A stretch of 44,174 bases of DNA from Thiocystis minor. Its GTDB lineage: Bacteria; Pseudomonadota; Gammaproteobacteria; Chromatiales; Chromatiaceae. Positions 34,327 through 42,583 of this stretch are shown piece by piece (position 1 is the first letter of the stretch; every line of letters begins with the position of its first letter). Under the pieces are notes generated by a model. That model was not told the DNA's origin and made no database searches. It saw only the letters and a list, made by a program, of their open reading frames with translations. The stretch is from assembly GCF_016653465.1 (NCBI RefSeq), contig NZ_NHSQ01000128.1, positions 1 through 44,174 of the forward strand, given 5' to 3'. The position numbers and the translations under genes are program-made.

Positions 34327-36564
34327 ATGGTCAAATCCACCTACAACCTTCCCGAACAGGACAGCAGCGACGAGTCCGCCATCCGTCACTGGCTCGACAG
34401 TCTCGCTACGCACTATCCGGCGGAGGAGCGCAAACAGATCGCCGGCGCCTGCGCGGCGCTGACCCGCTGTCGCGGCGACCGCCAGATCGAGACCGGCGAG
34501 ACGCATGTGCGTCATGTGCTGTCCACTGCGGATATTCTGGTGCGGTTGCGGATGGACTACGAGACCCTGATCGCGGCCTTGCTCAATGGCTGTCTGGATC
34601 AGAGCGATCTGACCGAGGCCCAGCTTGAGGAACGCTTCGGTCCCGGCATCGCGCGGATGGTCGGCGATCTGGCCCGCATCGGTCAGATTGCGAACGTGGA
34701 CGCCATCATCGCCGCGAAGGATCAGATGGAGCATGAGGAAAACCTGCGTCGGTTGCTGCTCGGGATCGCCGAGGATGTGCGGGTGGTGCTGGTGGTGCTC
34801 GCCGAACGGGTGCATCTGATGCGCGCCATCAAGGATCTCGAACCGGAGCGGCGGACCAAGATCGCCCGCGATACGCAGCGCGTCTATGCGCCGCTCGCCA
34901 ATCGGCTGGGCATCTGGCAGGTCAAGTGGGAGTTGGAGGATCTGAGTCTCCGCTATCTGCAACCCGACGAGTACAAGCGGATTGCCAGTCTTTTGGCCGA
35001 GCGGCGCGAGGAGCGCGAGCAGTATATCGTTGCCGTGATGGCGACCCTGAGCGAGAAGTTCCGGGAAGCCGGCATCGCGGCCGAGATCACCGGCCGGCCC
35101 AAGCACATCTACAGCATCTGGAAAAAGATGCGGCGCAAGGCGGTGGATATCGAGGAGATCTTCGATCTGCGCGCGGTGCGCATCCTGGTGAAGACGGTCG
35201 CGGACTGCTATGCCGCGCTGGGGCTGGTCCACGGACTCTGGAAGCATATCCCCAAGGAGTTCGACGATTACATCGCCACCCCCAAGGGCAATCTCTATCA
35301 GTCGCTGCACACGGCGGTCGTGGGTCCGGGGGACAAGCCGCTGGAGGTGCAGATTCGCACCCATGAGATGCACCGTCACGCCGAATTCGGAGTCGCCGCG
35401 CACTGGGCCTATAAGGAGGCCAAGGGTCATGACGCCGCGTTCCAGCGGCGCGTGGTCTGGATGCGTAACTGGCTGGAGCTGAAGAACGAAGGCGATGCCG
35501 CCAGCGGCTTTCTGGAGCGTTTCAAGTCCGAGTTCGAGCCGGTGCATATCTATGTGCTGACGCCCCAATCCAAGGTGGTCGAACTGCCCAAGGGGGCGAC
35601 GCCGCTCGATTTCGCCTACGCCATTCATTCCGAGATCGGCAACCGCTGCCGGGGGGCGCGGGTCAACGAGCGGATCGTGCCGCTGAACTACACGCTCAAC
35701 AGCGGCGAGAAGGTCGAGATCCTGACCCAGAAGAACGCGGCCCCCAGCCGCGATTGGCTGAGTCCGCATCAGGGCTATCTGACCACGGCGCGCGCGCGCA
35801 ATCGGGTGCGTCAGTGGTTCAAGCAGCAGCATTTCGATCAGCATTTGCAGGAAGGGCGCGTGGCCCTCGACCGCGAACTGGCGCGGCTGGGCGTGCTCGA
35901 AAAGCCGCATTTGGACGAACTGGCGCTCAAGTTCAACTACAAGCGCGGCGACGATCTACTGGCGGCCATCGGCAGTGGGGATCTCGCGGTCGGGCAGGTC
36001 GCGCGCCAGGTGGGCGAGCCCAGGGCCGAGGAGCCGAAAGACACGGAACCGCGGATTCGCGTTTTCCAAAAGCCGAAAAAGGCGAGCCCGCCGGCTTCGT
36101 CAAAAGTGGGCTCTGGGGATGTGGTGGTCGAGGGCGTCGACGATCTCATGACTCAGATGGCGCAGTGCTGCAAACCCGTTCCCGGTGACGACATCGTCGG
36201 CTTTGTCACCCGCGGGCGGGGAGTCACCATCCACCGCCGGGATTGCGGCAACCTGAAACACCTGTCCCCCAGTGAGGCCGAGCGTCTGATTGGCGTGCGT
36301 TGGGCGGAGCGGCCGACCCAGACCATCTACCCGGTCGACCTGCTGGTGATCGCCGCCGATCGCAAGGGGCTGCTGCGGGACGTTTCATCGGTGTTCTCCG
36401 ATGAAGACGTGGACGTGATCGGCGTCAACACGCATTCGGAAAAAAGCACCGACTCCGCGAGCATGCGCTTCACGATCGAGATCAAGAATATGGAGCAATT
36501 GGAGCGGCTGCGGGGCAAGCTCCGGCAAATCCCCGAGGTGCTGGAGGTGCGGCGGGCGTATTGA
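34327..36564 (+). CDS. relA: RelA, GTP pyrophosphokinase ((p)ppGpp synthetase I)
   Basis: RelA makes (p)ppGpp from ATP and GTP/GDP on ribosomes carrying uncharged tRNA. The protein has 745 residues. The HD hydrolase region (about 60-180) is degenerate: where SpoT has HDVIED it reads NGCLDQSD, so hydrolysis is not expected. The synthetase (about 245-370) has EIFDLRAVR, the RelA-type EFDDYI and NLYQSLHT. TGS follows at about 405-465 (VYVLTPQSKVVELPKGATP, here with IYVLTPQS), then a CCKPVPGDDIVGF conserved-cysteine domain and a C-terminal ACT domain (about 670-745). No strong ribosome-binding sequence precedes the ATG. Confidence 0.95.
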   Translation: MVKSTYNLPEQDSSDESAIRHWLDSLATHYPAEERKQIAGACAALTRCRGDRQIETGETHVRHVLSTADILVRLRMDYETLIAALLNGCLDQSDLTEAQLEERFGPGIARMVGDLARIGQIANVDAIIAAKDQMEHEENLRRLLLGIAEDVRVVLVVLAERVHLMRAIKDLEPERRTKIARDTQRVYAPLANRLGIWQVKWELEDLSLRYLQPDEYKRIASLLAERREEREQYIVAVMATLSEKFREAGIAAEITGRPKHIYSIWKKMRRKAVDIEEIFDLRAVRILVKTVADCYAALGLVHGLWKHIPKEFDDYIATPKGNLYQSLHTAVVGPGDKPLEVQIRTHEMHRHAEFGVAAHWAYKEAKGHDAAFQRRVVWMRNWLELKNEGDAASGFLERFKSEFEPVHIYVLTPQSKVVELPKGATPLDFAYAIHSEIGNRCRGARVNERIVPLNYTLNSGEKVEILTQKNAAPSRDWLSPHQGYLTTARARNRVRQWFKQQHFDQHLQEGRVALDRELARLGVLEKPHLDELALKFNYKRGDDLLAAIGSGDLAVGQVARQVGEPRAEEPKDTEPRIRVFQKPKKASPPASSKVGSGDVVVEGVDDLMTQMAQCCKPVPGDDIVGFVTRGRGVTIHRRDCGNLKHLSPSEAERLIGVRWAERPTQTIYPVDLLVIAADRKGLLRDVSSVFSDEDVDVIGVNTHSEKSTDSASMRFTIEIKNMEQLERLRGKLRQIPEVLEVRRAY

Positions 36565-36594
36565 GGGGACTTTGGGTGATTGACTGAAAACAAT

Positions 36595-36618
36595 CGTTGT
36601 CGTTGTCGTTGTCGTTGT
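36595..36618 (+). repeat. Hexamer array CGTTGT, four copies
   Basis: Four perfect CGTTGT units lie 30 bases after relA, followed by CGATGAATCA. They are the reverse complement of the longer ACAACG array at 36871-36924, whose outer flank (TGATCATCTCG) is also similar when inverted. Confidence 0.9.
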
Positions 36619-36674
36619 CGATGAATCAATACAATTCGGCCATGAGCAACTCGATGTCTACCGGGTTTCGATCC

Positions 36675-36766
36675 GGTCCGTGGCGTCACTATCATTCAGT
36701 TAAGCCGTTCATGGTTCGAGAGCCTCACCACGAACGGCTTAACTGAATGACAGTGGTCCGTGGCGT
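36675..36766. repeat. 68-base palindrome flanked by 12-base direct repeats
   Basis: The palindrome at 36687-36754 has arms of about 28 bases that pair almost perfectly, with the same AAGCCGTTC / GAACGGCTT core as 32114-32154 and extra arm sequence CATTCAGTT. Exact copies of GGTCCGTGGCGT lie at 36675-36686 and 36755-36766, abutting it on both sides like a target-site duplication. The whole 36565-36990 gap contains no gene, only this and the hexamer arrays. Confidence 0.85.
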
Positions 36767-36868
36767 GGGCTGACGAAACCGCAAAGCGATTCGGGTCGTT
36801 TCGATGCTGACAAAGCTCGGGCAGCGAAACCAGGTGTTGCGGGAAAATCCTCACCGCGATGATCATCT

Positions 36869-36928
<60 letters not shown>

Positions 36929-36990
36929 TGGCGCTAAAAGTATTCGCTCAGACTTGTTTGGCTCATGAATGAACCGTTCCCGATAACCGC

Positions 36991-37326
36991 CTAATGCGCT
37001 CGGTCGTCCAGATTGACAGGACAGAGTACCTCGCGCATGATGCCAATTAATTCAAGAAGTTGGCCATTGCGAATCCGATAATAGATGCGGTTGGCCTCTT
37101 TGCGGGCGACGACGATGTTCTTGTTTCTCAACTGTTCGAGATGCTGCGAGATATTGCTTTGAGAGGTGCCGGTACGCTCGACGATCTCGCCGACCGAGAG
37201 TTCGTTTTCCCCCAGCGAACAGAGAATCTTCCAGCGTAACGGGTGCGCCATGGCCTTCAGTGCATTGGCGGTCAGAGTGGTATTTTCGTCCTCGGACGAA
37301 TCGGGGGTCATTGGTTCGATCATCAT
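36991..37326 (-). CDS. ArsR-family transcriptional regulator with SqrR/BigR-like cysteine pair
   Basis: The protein has 111 residues with a winged helix: AMAHPLRWKILCSLG, then the recognition helix SQSNISQHLEQLR and the wing ARKEANRIYYRI. There is no ELCVCD arsenic motif. Instead C36 lies in the second helix (ILCSLGENELSVGEI) and C102 in the last helix (REVLCPV). The spacing is 66 residues, the same as between C41 and C107 of SqrR and the corresponding BigR pair, which respond to persulfides. AGGAGG overlaps the stop of the preceding gene. It is four bases from ATG 37326 and seven from the in-frame ATG at 37323, so the start may be either. It is the last gene of a kinase operon. Confidence 0.85.
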   Translation of the reverse strand: MMIEPMTPDSSEDENTTLTANALKAMAHPLRWKILCSLGENELSVGEIVERTGTSQSNISQHLEQLRNKNIVVARKEANRIYYRIRNGQLLELIGIMREVLCPVNLDDRAH

Positions 37327-37334
37327 CCATCCTC

Positions 37335-38216
37335 CTAGAGAGCTTCGCGCGCGGTTCGATTCTTTGTCGTTTCCGCGTCCTGTTCAACCCGCACATAGCC
37401 GGTCATGTCCTTTGCGATACAGATGATATCGCTGATGTTTCCCGCGCCGTCCTTGACGGCGGTCCGGGAAAAGAGGATCGGGACGCGCCGCCCGTCGCTG
37501 GCAATCAAGCGCGCATCGATCTTGCTGAGCGCACCGGTGCGGATCAGTGCCTCCAGCCAGGTTCCCATGAAGGCGCCAGCTTCCTCGTCGCCTTCTTCCT
37601 CGAAGACATCGCCGATCGGCATGCCGAGCAGATCCTCGCGACGGTACCCCAGCATGCGGCAGGCCGCGGGATTCGTCATCTTGATGGTGCCGTCCGATGC
37701 CAGCACCAGCAGTGCCTCGCCCATGTGTGTGATGATGTTTTCAAGATATTGACGGGCTTCGGCCAGTTCCAGGGTCCGTTCCTCGACCTTGCGTTCGAGG
37801 TTGCGGTTGATCTCGCGTTCCTTCTCGATCAACCGGAAGTAGGTGCTGATCTTGTTGATCAGCTGATTGTCCTCGATCGGCTTGAGCAGATAATCAGCCG
37901 CGCCGACCGCGAACCCACGTTGCTGAAATTCCTCCGATTTGAAGGCGGCGGTCAGGAAGATGATGGGGATGTCGCGGGAGCGTTTGCGCAATTTGAGCAT
38001 GGACGCGGTCTGAAAGCCGTCCATCTCGGGCATCTGGACATCCAGGATAATGAGGTCGATGTCCGGGTGCTGGTGGGTCAGGTCGATCGCCTCCTGACCG
38101 GAAGAGGCTTCCAGCACGGTAGCATCCATGTGCGTCTTGATCAGCGTGCGCAGCGTGAAGAGGTTATGCGCATGGTCATCGACGATCAGGAGTTTGAATC
38201 CGGCGTAGCGATTCAT
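37335..38216 (-). CDS. Response regulator: receiver plus PAS domain
   Basis: The protein has 293 residues. The receiver (about 7-122) has DD at 13-14, phosphoacceptor D59 (IILDVQMPEMDG) and K112. A coiled coil (about 125-158, EKEREINRNLERKVEERTL) links it to a PAS domain (about 160-282, NPAACRMLGYRREDLLGM). No output enzyme or DNA-binding domain is present. The start overlaps the stop of the upstream kinase (ATGA), and the ArsR gene begins nine bases after its stop. It probably relays the kinase signal by protein contact. Confidence 0.9.
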   Translation of the reverse strand: MNRYAGFKLLIVDDHAHNLFTLRTLIKTHMDATVLEASSGQEAIDLTHQHPDIDLIILDVQMPEMDGFQTASMLKLRKRSRDIPIIFLTAAFKSEEFQQRGFAVGAADYLLKPIEDNQLINKISTYFRLIEKEREINRNLERKVEERTLELAEARQYLENIITHMGEALLVLASDGTIKMTNPAACRMLGYRREDLLGMPIGDVFEEEGDEEAGAFMGTWLEALIRTGALSKIDARLIASDGRRVPILFSRTAVKDGAGNISDIICIAKDMTGYVRVEQDAETTKNRTAREAL

Positions 38217-40675
38217 CCGTTCGTCTCCACGAATTCGCGCCTGGTAAGCGCCTGCTGGTTGGTCGAGCTTGGGCCAGGGTCATCCGGCGATCCTGCGGCC
38301 AGGCTTGTGACGGGCGTCGCGCCAGGCGCTTGCGCGACGAACTTGTCCGGGAACACATCGGCGAGCAACAGACTGAGTCGGTCGGCAGCGATGGGCTTGG
38401 AGAGAAAATCGATCGCGCCCACGCCCAGACACCCCTCGATCTGGCTCTCGGTGCCTGGTTCGCCCAGCACGGCGACCATCGGATGCGGGCCTTGCGTCCG
38501 TTTTAACAGGCTCTGGATCGTATCACAGGTGCTGGCGGCGGACATCCGGGCGGCGAGCAGCACCAGTTCGCAGCCTTCGCCTTCTTCCTGCAGGGTCTCC
38601 AATGCCTCGTCGAGATCGGCGGCGGTCTGGACCCGCAGACCGCGCCGCGTGAGATCGGAGGCGAGTTGAATCAGCGTTTTGACGTCACGTTCGATGATCA
38701 GCACCCAGGGGGCGCCGGGGAGGATGCCGGATTCCGCGACGATCTCGGTGCGCGGCTCGAAGACAAGGTCATCGGAGGCCGCCGATGGCGGTGCGCCGTG
38801 AGTCAGGACGGGCTCGGGCACCTGCCCGTTGGCGGCCGAGAGCGGTAGCAGCAGTGAAAAGCGGGCGCCGGCGCCGGGGGCGCTTTCCACATCGATGCGC
38901 CCGCCGAGCAGGGCGGCCAGTTCGCGGCTGATGGAGAGTCCGAGTCCGGTACCGCCGTAGCGGCGTCGGGTAGAGCCGTCAGCCTGCTGGAACGCCTCGA
39001 AGATGATGGATTGTTTGTCCTCGGGAATGCCGATGCCGGTGTCCACCACGCTGATCGCTACCGGCCGTCGGGCGTCCGCGCGCGCCTCGACCATCACCAC
39101 CACCTGACCGCGATCGGTGAACTTGGCCGCATTCGAGAGAAAATTCTTGAGGATCTGCCGGAGTTTGTCGCGGTCGGTATAGAGACGCGACACGGCGCGC
39201 GGGTCGATCGTCAGAGTCAGTTCCACCGGCTTGCCTGTGAGCAGAGGGCCGACCAGTTCGATCAGTTCCGCCAGCATGGGCCGCAGCTCGACCCAGTCCA
39301 GGGCCACTTTGACGTGCCCCGCCTCGATCTGCGAGATGTCGAGAATGTTGTCGATCATGGTGCGCAGATCGCGCCCTGCCTCGTGGATCACCTGGGCCTG
39401 GCGGCGCTGGCCGGCGTTCAGTCCGCCGGTCTCGGCGGCCAGCATCTTGGAGAGCAGCAGGATCGAATTCAGCGGGGTCCGCAGCTCATGGCTGACGTTG
39501 GTCAGGAACTGCGATTTATAACGGTTGGACTTTTCCAGCTCGCGGGCATGGGCCTGGGCCGCGCGCAGATGTTCGGCGTGCGTTTCCGCCAAGGTGGTGA
39601 GTTGTTCGCCCAGTTCGTGAATCTCGCGCGGTCCGCTCCAACTGAAATGCAATGGACGACCGTCGCGCAGGATATGGCCGATGCCCCCGGTGAGTTCCTT
39701 GCCGAAGTGCTCGGCGCGTTTGGCGATCCAGCGCGCCAGCACCAGGACCGCGACCACCAGCAGGAAGATGATCGAGAGCACCCGGATCATCAACTCGTTC
39801 CGGAAGGCGTCGATGGGAGAAGAATCGACCTCCCGCCCGACCCACAGCGGCAATCCGTCCTCGGTCAGAAACATGGGCAGCCAGAGCATCTGATGGCCTT
39901 GGGGACCTTTCCAGAGTGCGAGATTGCCGTCCGCGAAGATTTTGGCGAGTCCTGGAAAGGCATCGAAGGCCTCCGGATTGCCGCTGGCGGGCTGGTTCGG
40001 GCGCAGATAACTGCCGTCCTGGTTGACCCAGAGGGTGTCCCGATAGAACTGGGCCAGTCCGCCCACGTCGAGGGTCAGGGTGACCGCGCCGCGTGCGTCC
40101 TCGGCCTTCTCGCCACCGATCGGACTGACCAGATTCAGGGTCATGAGCTGGCGCGGATCCTCCGCGCCGGCCGCCGGGTCGATGCGGATGCGGCTGACGA
40201 TCACTCCGCCGGGCTGAAGTTCCAGCCCGGCGGACAGGAACTGCCGGTTCGGCGTCTGGGGGGGCTTGGCGGTCGGGCGCCATTCCTGACTCCGGGAATC
40301 GCGGACCAGCCAGAAGCGCTCCTGCGCGTCGTCGCCCACGAAGAGAATCTGGATGACGTCGCGCTGATCGGCAAAGATTTGATTGATCCAAGTGGTGTAA
40401 CGCGCGCGCGAGAGATCGATCTGATCCGCGTCGCCCTGCTCGCCCAGGATCAGCCCCGGCTCGGGCAGCTTGGAGAGCAGCCGGATCATTTCATGTCGAC
40501 TGGCCAGATGCTGGTCCAGGTCGCGGAAATCGGCCCGCAGATTCTGGAGATAGGCCCGTTGATAAAACAGCGTAGTGCGGTCGAGCACCAGTGGCAGATT
40601 GATCAGGAGCGCCAGGATCAGCGGCGTTAGACCGAAGACCAGCAGGAAGAGCAGGATGTAGACGCGCAGCTTCAC
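38213..40675 (-). CDS. Membrane hybrid histidine kinase with a degenerate receiver
   Basis: The protein has 820 residues. TM1 (about 5-28) and TM2 (about 297-316) flank a large periplasmic sensor of dCache type. A linker leads to H396 (NVSHELRTPLNSILLLSK), the N box NFLSNAAKF, DTGIGIPE and GGTGLGL, so the kinase core is complete. The C-terminal receiver-like domain (about 655-770) lacks the acidic pair (IERD at 661-664) and has alanine (A708) where the phosphoaspartate should be, although K760 remains. It is therefore a pseudoreceiver. The ligand is unknown. The gene heads an operon with the REC-PAS and ArsR genes. Confidence 0.9.
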   Translation of the reverse strand: MKLRVYILLFLLVFGLTPLILALLINLPLVLDRTTLFYQRAYLQNLRADFRDLDQHLASRHEMIRLLSKLPEPGLILGEQGDADQIDLSRARYTTWINQIFADQRDVIQILFVGDDAQERFWLVRDSRSQEWRPTAKPPQTPNRQFLSAGLELQPGGVIVSRIRIDPAAGAEDPRQLMTLNLVSPIGGEKAEDARGAVTLTLDVGGLAQFYRDTLWVNQDGSYLRPNQPASGNPEAFDAFPGLAKIFADGNLALWKGPQGHQMLWLPMFLTEDGLPLWVGREVDSSPIDAFRNELMIRVLSIIFLLVVAVLVLARWIAKRAEHFGKELTGGIGHILRDGRPLHFSWSGPREIHELGEQLTTLAETHAEHLRAAQAHARELEKSNRYKSQFLTNVSHELRTPLNSILLLSKMLAAETGGLNAGQRRQAQVIHEAGRDLRTMIDNILDISQIEAGHVKVALDWVELRPMLAELIELVGPLLTGKPVELTLTIDPRAVSRLYTDRDKLRQILKNFLSNAAKFTDRGQVVVMVEARADARRPVAISVVDTGIGIPEDKQSIIFEAFQQADGSTRRRYGGTGLGLSISRELAALLGGRIDVESAPGAGARFSLLLPLSAANGQVPEPVLTHGAPPSAASDDLVFEPRTEIVAESGILPGAPWVLIIERDVKTLIQLASDLTRRGLRVQTAADLDEALETLQEEGEGCELVLLAARMSAASTCDTIQSLLKRTQGPHPMVAVLGEPGTESQIEGCLGVGAIDFLSKPIAADRLSLLLADVFPDKFVAQAPGATPVTSLAAGSPDDPGPSSTNQQALTRREFVETNG

Positions 40676-40708
40676 GCGCGGGGGCGGCGCGCTGCGTGGT
40701 GACGCGCG

Positions 40709-41182
40709 CTATCCATCCGACAAGTCCCGCGCCAGTCGGAGAACCTCGGCGGCATGTCCCTTGGGCTTGACATCGTAGAGGGCATGACGGATCAGGCCCT
40801 GTTTGTCGACGATGAAGGTCGAGCGCACGATACCCATGCGCTTCTCGCCGTGGGCTTCTTTTTCGCGCCAGACACCGTAGGCTTCGCACGCCTCGCCATC
40901 GGTGTCGGAGAGCAGATGCACGGTCAGCCCGTATTTGTCCCGGAAGGCGCCGTGACTGGTACAGGAATCGCGGCTGATCCCGATCACCTCGGTCTCGGTT
41001 TGGTCGAATTCCGTTTGCAGATCGGTGAATTCCAGCGCCTCCATGGTGCAGCCAGGCGTGTCGTCCTTGGGATAAAAATAGAGGACAGTGTGTCGGCGGC
41101 CGATCAGATCCTCAAGGTTGACCCGCTCCATATCCGCATTGGGTAATGAGAAGAGAGGGGCCTGGTCGCCTGCGTGCAGCAT
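40709..41182 (-). CDS. bcp: Peroxiredoxin PrxQ/Bcp, possible separate internal start
   Basis: From ATG 41182 the frame gives a full 157-residue Bcp-type peroxiredoxin: LHAGDQAPLFSLPN, the peroxidatic C45 in YPKDDTPGCT, then DLQTEFDQTETEVIGISRDS and VRSTFIVDKQGLI. The usual PrxQ resolving cysteine five residues after C45 is leucine here. C99 (ACEAYGVW) and a cysteine in SRDSC remain, so the recycling mechanism may differ. GGAG lies about nine bases before the ATG, and a promoter-like sequence is at 41219-41247. These support independent translation nested inside the larger frame. It reduces organic and hydrogen peroxides using thioredoxin in the cytoplasm. Confidence 0.75.
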   Translation of the reverse strand: MLHAGDQAPLFSLPNADMERVNLEDLIGRRHTVLYFYPKDDTPGCTMEALEFTDLQTEFDQTETEVIGISRDSCTSHGAFRDKYGLTVHLLSDTDGEACEAYGVWREKEAHGEKRMGIVRSTFIVDKQGLIRHALYDVKPKGHAAEVLRLARDLSDG

Positions 41183-42583
41183 CGTCGAATGCTCCGGTGA
41201 TAATGGTGGTCGAGCGCGAATGTAGGCACCCCTGGCCTGTCCGTCAACTCCCTTGCCGTCGGCGCCCGCGCCCATCTCGATGGCGGGCAGTCTCACCGTC
41301 GCGATGGTGCCGCCGCCGCGACGCAAGCCCAAACGCAGTTCCATCTGGTTGGCCAGCGCCAACTGATGCGCGACCGCCAGGCCCAATCCGCTGCCGCCGG
41401 TCTGGCGATTCCGCGAGGCTTCCAGCCGATAATAGGGCATAAGCACCGCGTCGCGTTCGGCGTCCGGAATCCCGGGACCGCGGTCGAGGACGAAGATCGC
41501 GGGTTGGGGCGCCTGACAGTCCAGATAGACGTCCACCCGTTCATGGCTGTAGCGGAGCGCATTTTCAAGCAGGTTGCCAAGGATGCGCCGCAGGGCTAGC
41601 GCGTCCACATGATAGGGGCAGCAGGGGCCGCGCTGCCAGACGATGCGGGGTCGGCCGATGACCAGGTCTTCCACCAGCGCGGCCAGATCCACATCCTCGC
41701 GCCGCCCGGCACCAAGGCTTTTGCCGAACTCGATGGCCTGGGTAATGAGTGCGTTCATCTCCTCGATGTCGCGCTCCATGCGGGAAACCAGTGTCTGCGC
41801 GGTCCCGGCGGGCAGCATCTCGACCGCCAGTCGCAGGCGCGTCAGGGGGGTGCGCAGATCGTGCGAGACCCCGGTCAGGAGCAGCGTGCGATTGGCAAGA
41901 AGTTCGCGGATCTGACGGCTGGTCTCGTTGAACTGACGGGCCAGATTCGCCAGTTCCGTGGGGCCTGTCTCCGGCAGTGCATGAGGCGAAAACCCCTGCG
42001 CGACCTGTTCGGCGGCCTTGGAGAGTCGTTGCAGCGGCTGGGTCACCCGTCCCGCCAGGATCGCCGCCGTGCCGAGGATCAGGAGCGCCGCGACGCCAAA
42101 GATGACCGACAGCGCCTGCAATGGGCGGGTTCCCAGGCGGCTGCGCGGAAAGCCGGTCCAGAGCGTGCCGTCGTCCACGTCCAGCGCCACCCAGAACCAG
42201 CGTTCGCCGTTGGCGACGCTGGTGACGACCTCGATCGGTCGACCGAGACGTTCTGCGAGTGCCTGCTTGAACTGACTCAGATAGGGAAAGAAATAGCGCG
42301 TTTGGTCCGCGAGGGGGCGTTCCTCGGCCAGCCGGATCTGGTATTCGCGTGCGAGGCGCGTGCGGTAATCCTCCCGCAGGCTCGGCGGGAGCTGCTGTAA
42401 GGTCCGGGCCGACAGCACCATGATGCTGGCCAGATCAGCGGCGGAACGCTGGGCGACGGGAACCAGCGCGTAAAAGACGATCGCGGAAATGGTGACCAGC
42501 GCGAACAGCCCGAAGGTCAGGATCAGCGTGAGAAGCGCGCGCCCGAAGAGCGTCGCCGGGACGATCCGTCCCCGCCGGATCAT
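40709..42583 (-). CDS. EnvZ-like histidine kinase fused in frame to a PrxQ/Bcp peroxiredoxin
   Basis: An uninterrupted frame of 624 codons. Residues 1-435 form an EnvZ-type kinase: TM helices at about 14-42 and 158-178, HAMP, H241 (GVSHDLRTPLTRLRL), LLENALRYS, DRGPGIP, GGSGLGLAVA. Residues 468-624 form a complete peroxiredoxin of 157 residues. A linker of about 30 residues (GAGADGKGVDGQARGAYIRA and following) joins them and has no domain character. EnvZ-type proteins normally end near residue 440. The linker DNA contains a promoter-like sequence and a ribosome-binding site, so the peroxiredoxin may also, or only, be made alone. The start overlaps the regulator stop (ATGA). Confidence 0.8.
   Translation of the reverse strand: MIRRGRIVPATLFGRALLTLILTFGLFALVTISAIVFYALVPVAQRSAADLASIMVLSARTLQQLPPSLREDYRTRLAREYQIRLAEERPLADQTRYFFPYLSQFKQALAERLGRPIEVVTSVANGERWFWVALDVDDGTLWTGFPRSRLGTRPLQALSVIFGVAALLILGTAAILAGRVTQPLQRLSKAAEQVAQGFSPHALPETGPTELANLARQFNETSRQIRELLANRTLLLTGVSHDLRTPLTRLRLAVEMLPAGTAQTLVSRMERDIEEMNALITQAIEFGKSLGAGRREDVDLAALVEDLVIGRPRIVWQRGPCCPYHVDALALRRILGNLLENALRYSHERVDVYLDCQAPQPAIFVLDRGPGIPDAERDAVLMPYYRLEASRNRQTGGSGLGLAVAHQLALANQMELRLGLRRGGGTIATVRLPAIEMGAGADGKGVDGQARGAYIRARPPLSPEHSTMLHAGDQAPLFSLPNADMERVNLEDLIGRRHTVLYFYPKDDTPGCTMEALEFTDLQTEFDQTETEVIGISRDSCTSHGAFRDKYGLTVHLLSDTDGEACEAYGVWREKEAHGEKRMGIVRSTFIVDKQGLIRHALYDVKPKGHAAEVLRLARDLSDG
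41219..41247 (-). promoter_or_regulatory. Sigma-70-like promoter before the peroxiredoxin start
   Basis: On the minus strand TTGACG (41247-41242) and TACATT (41224-41219) are separated by exactly 17 bases. They match the consensus at 5 of 6 and 4 of 6 positions. The expected transcript would start about 30 bases before ATG 41182. The site lies inside the kinase-peroxiredoxin linker. Confidence 0.5.

Noticed and set aside
34306-35910. 534-codon open frame on the minus strand opposite relA
   Set aside because: It mirrors the relA codon pattern and has no recognisable domain; relA is unmistakable.
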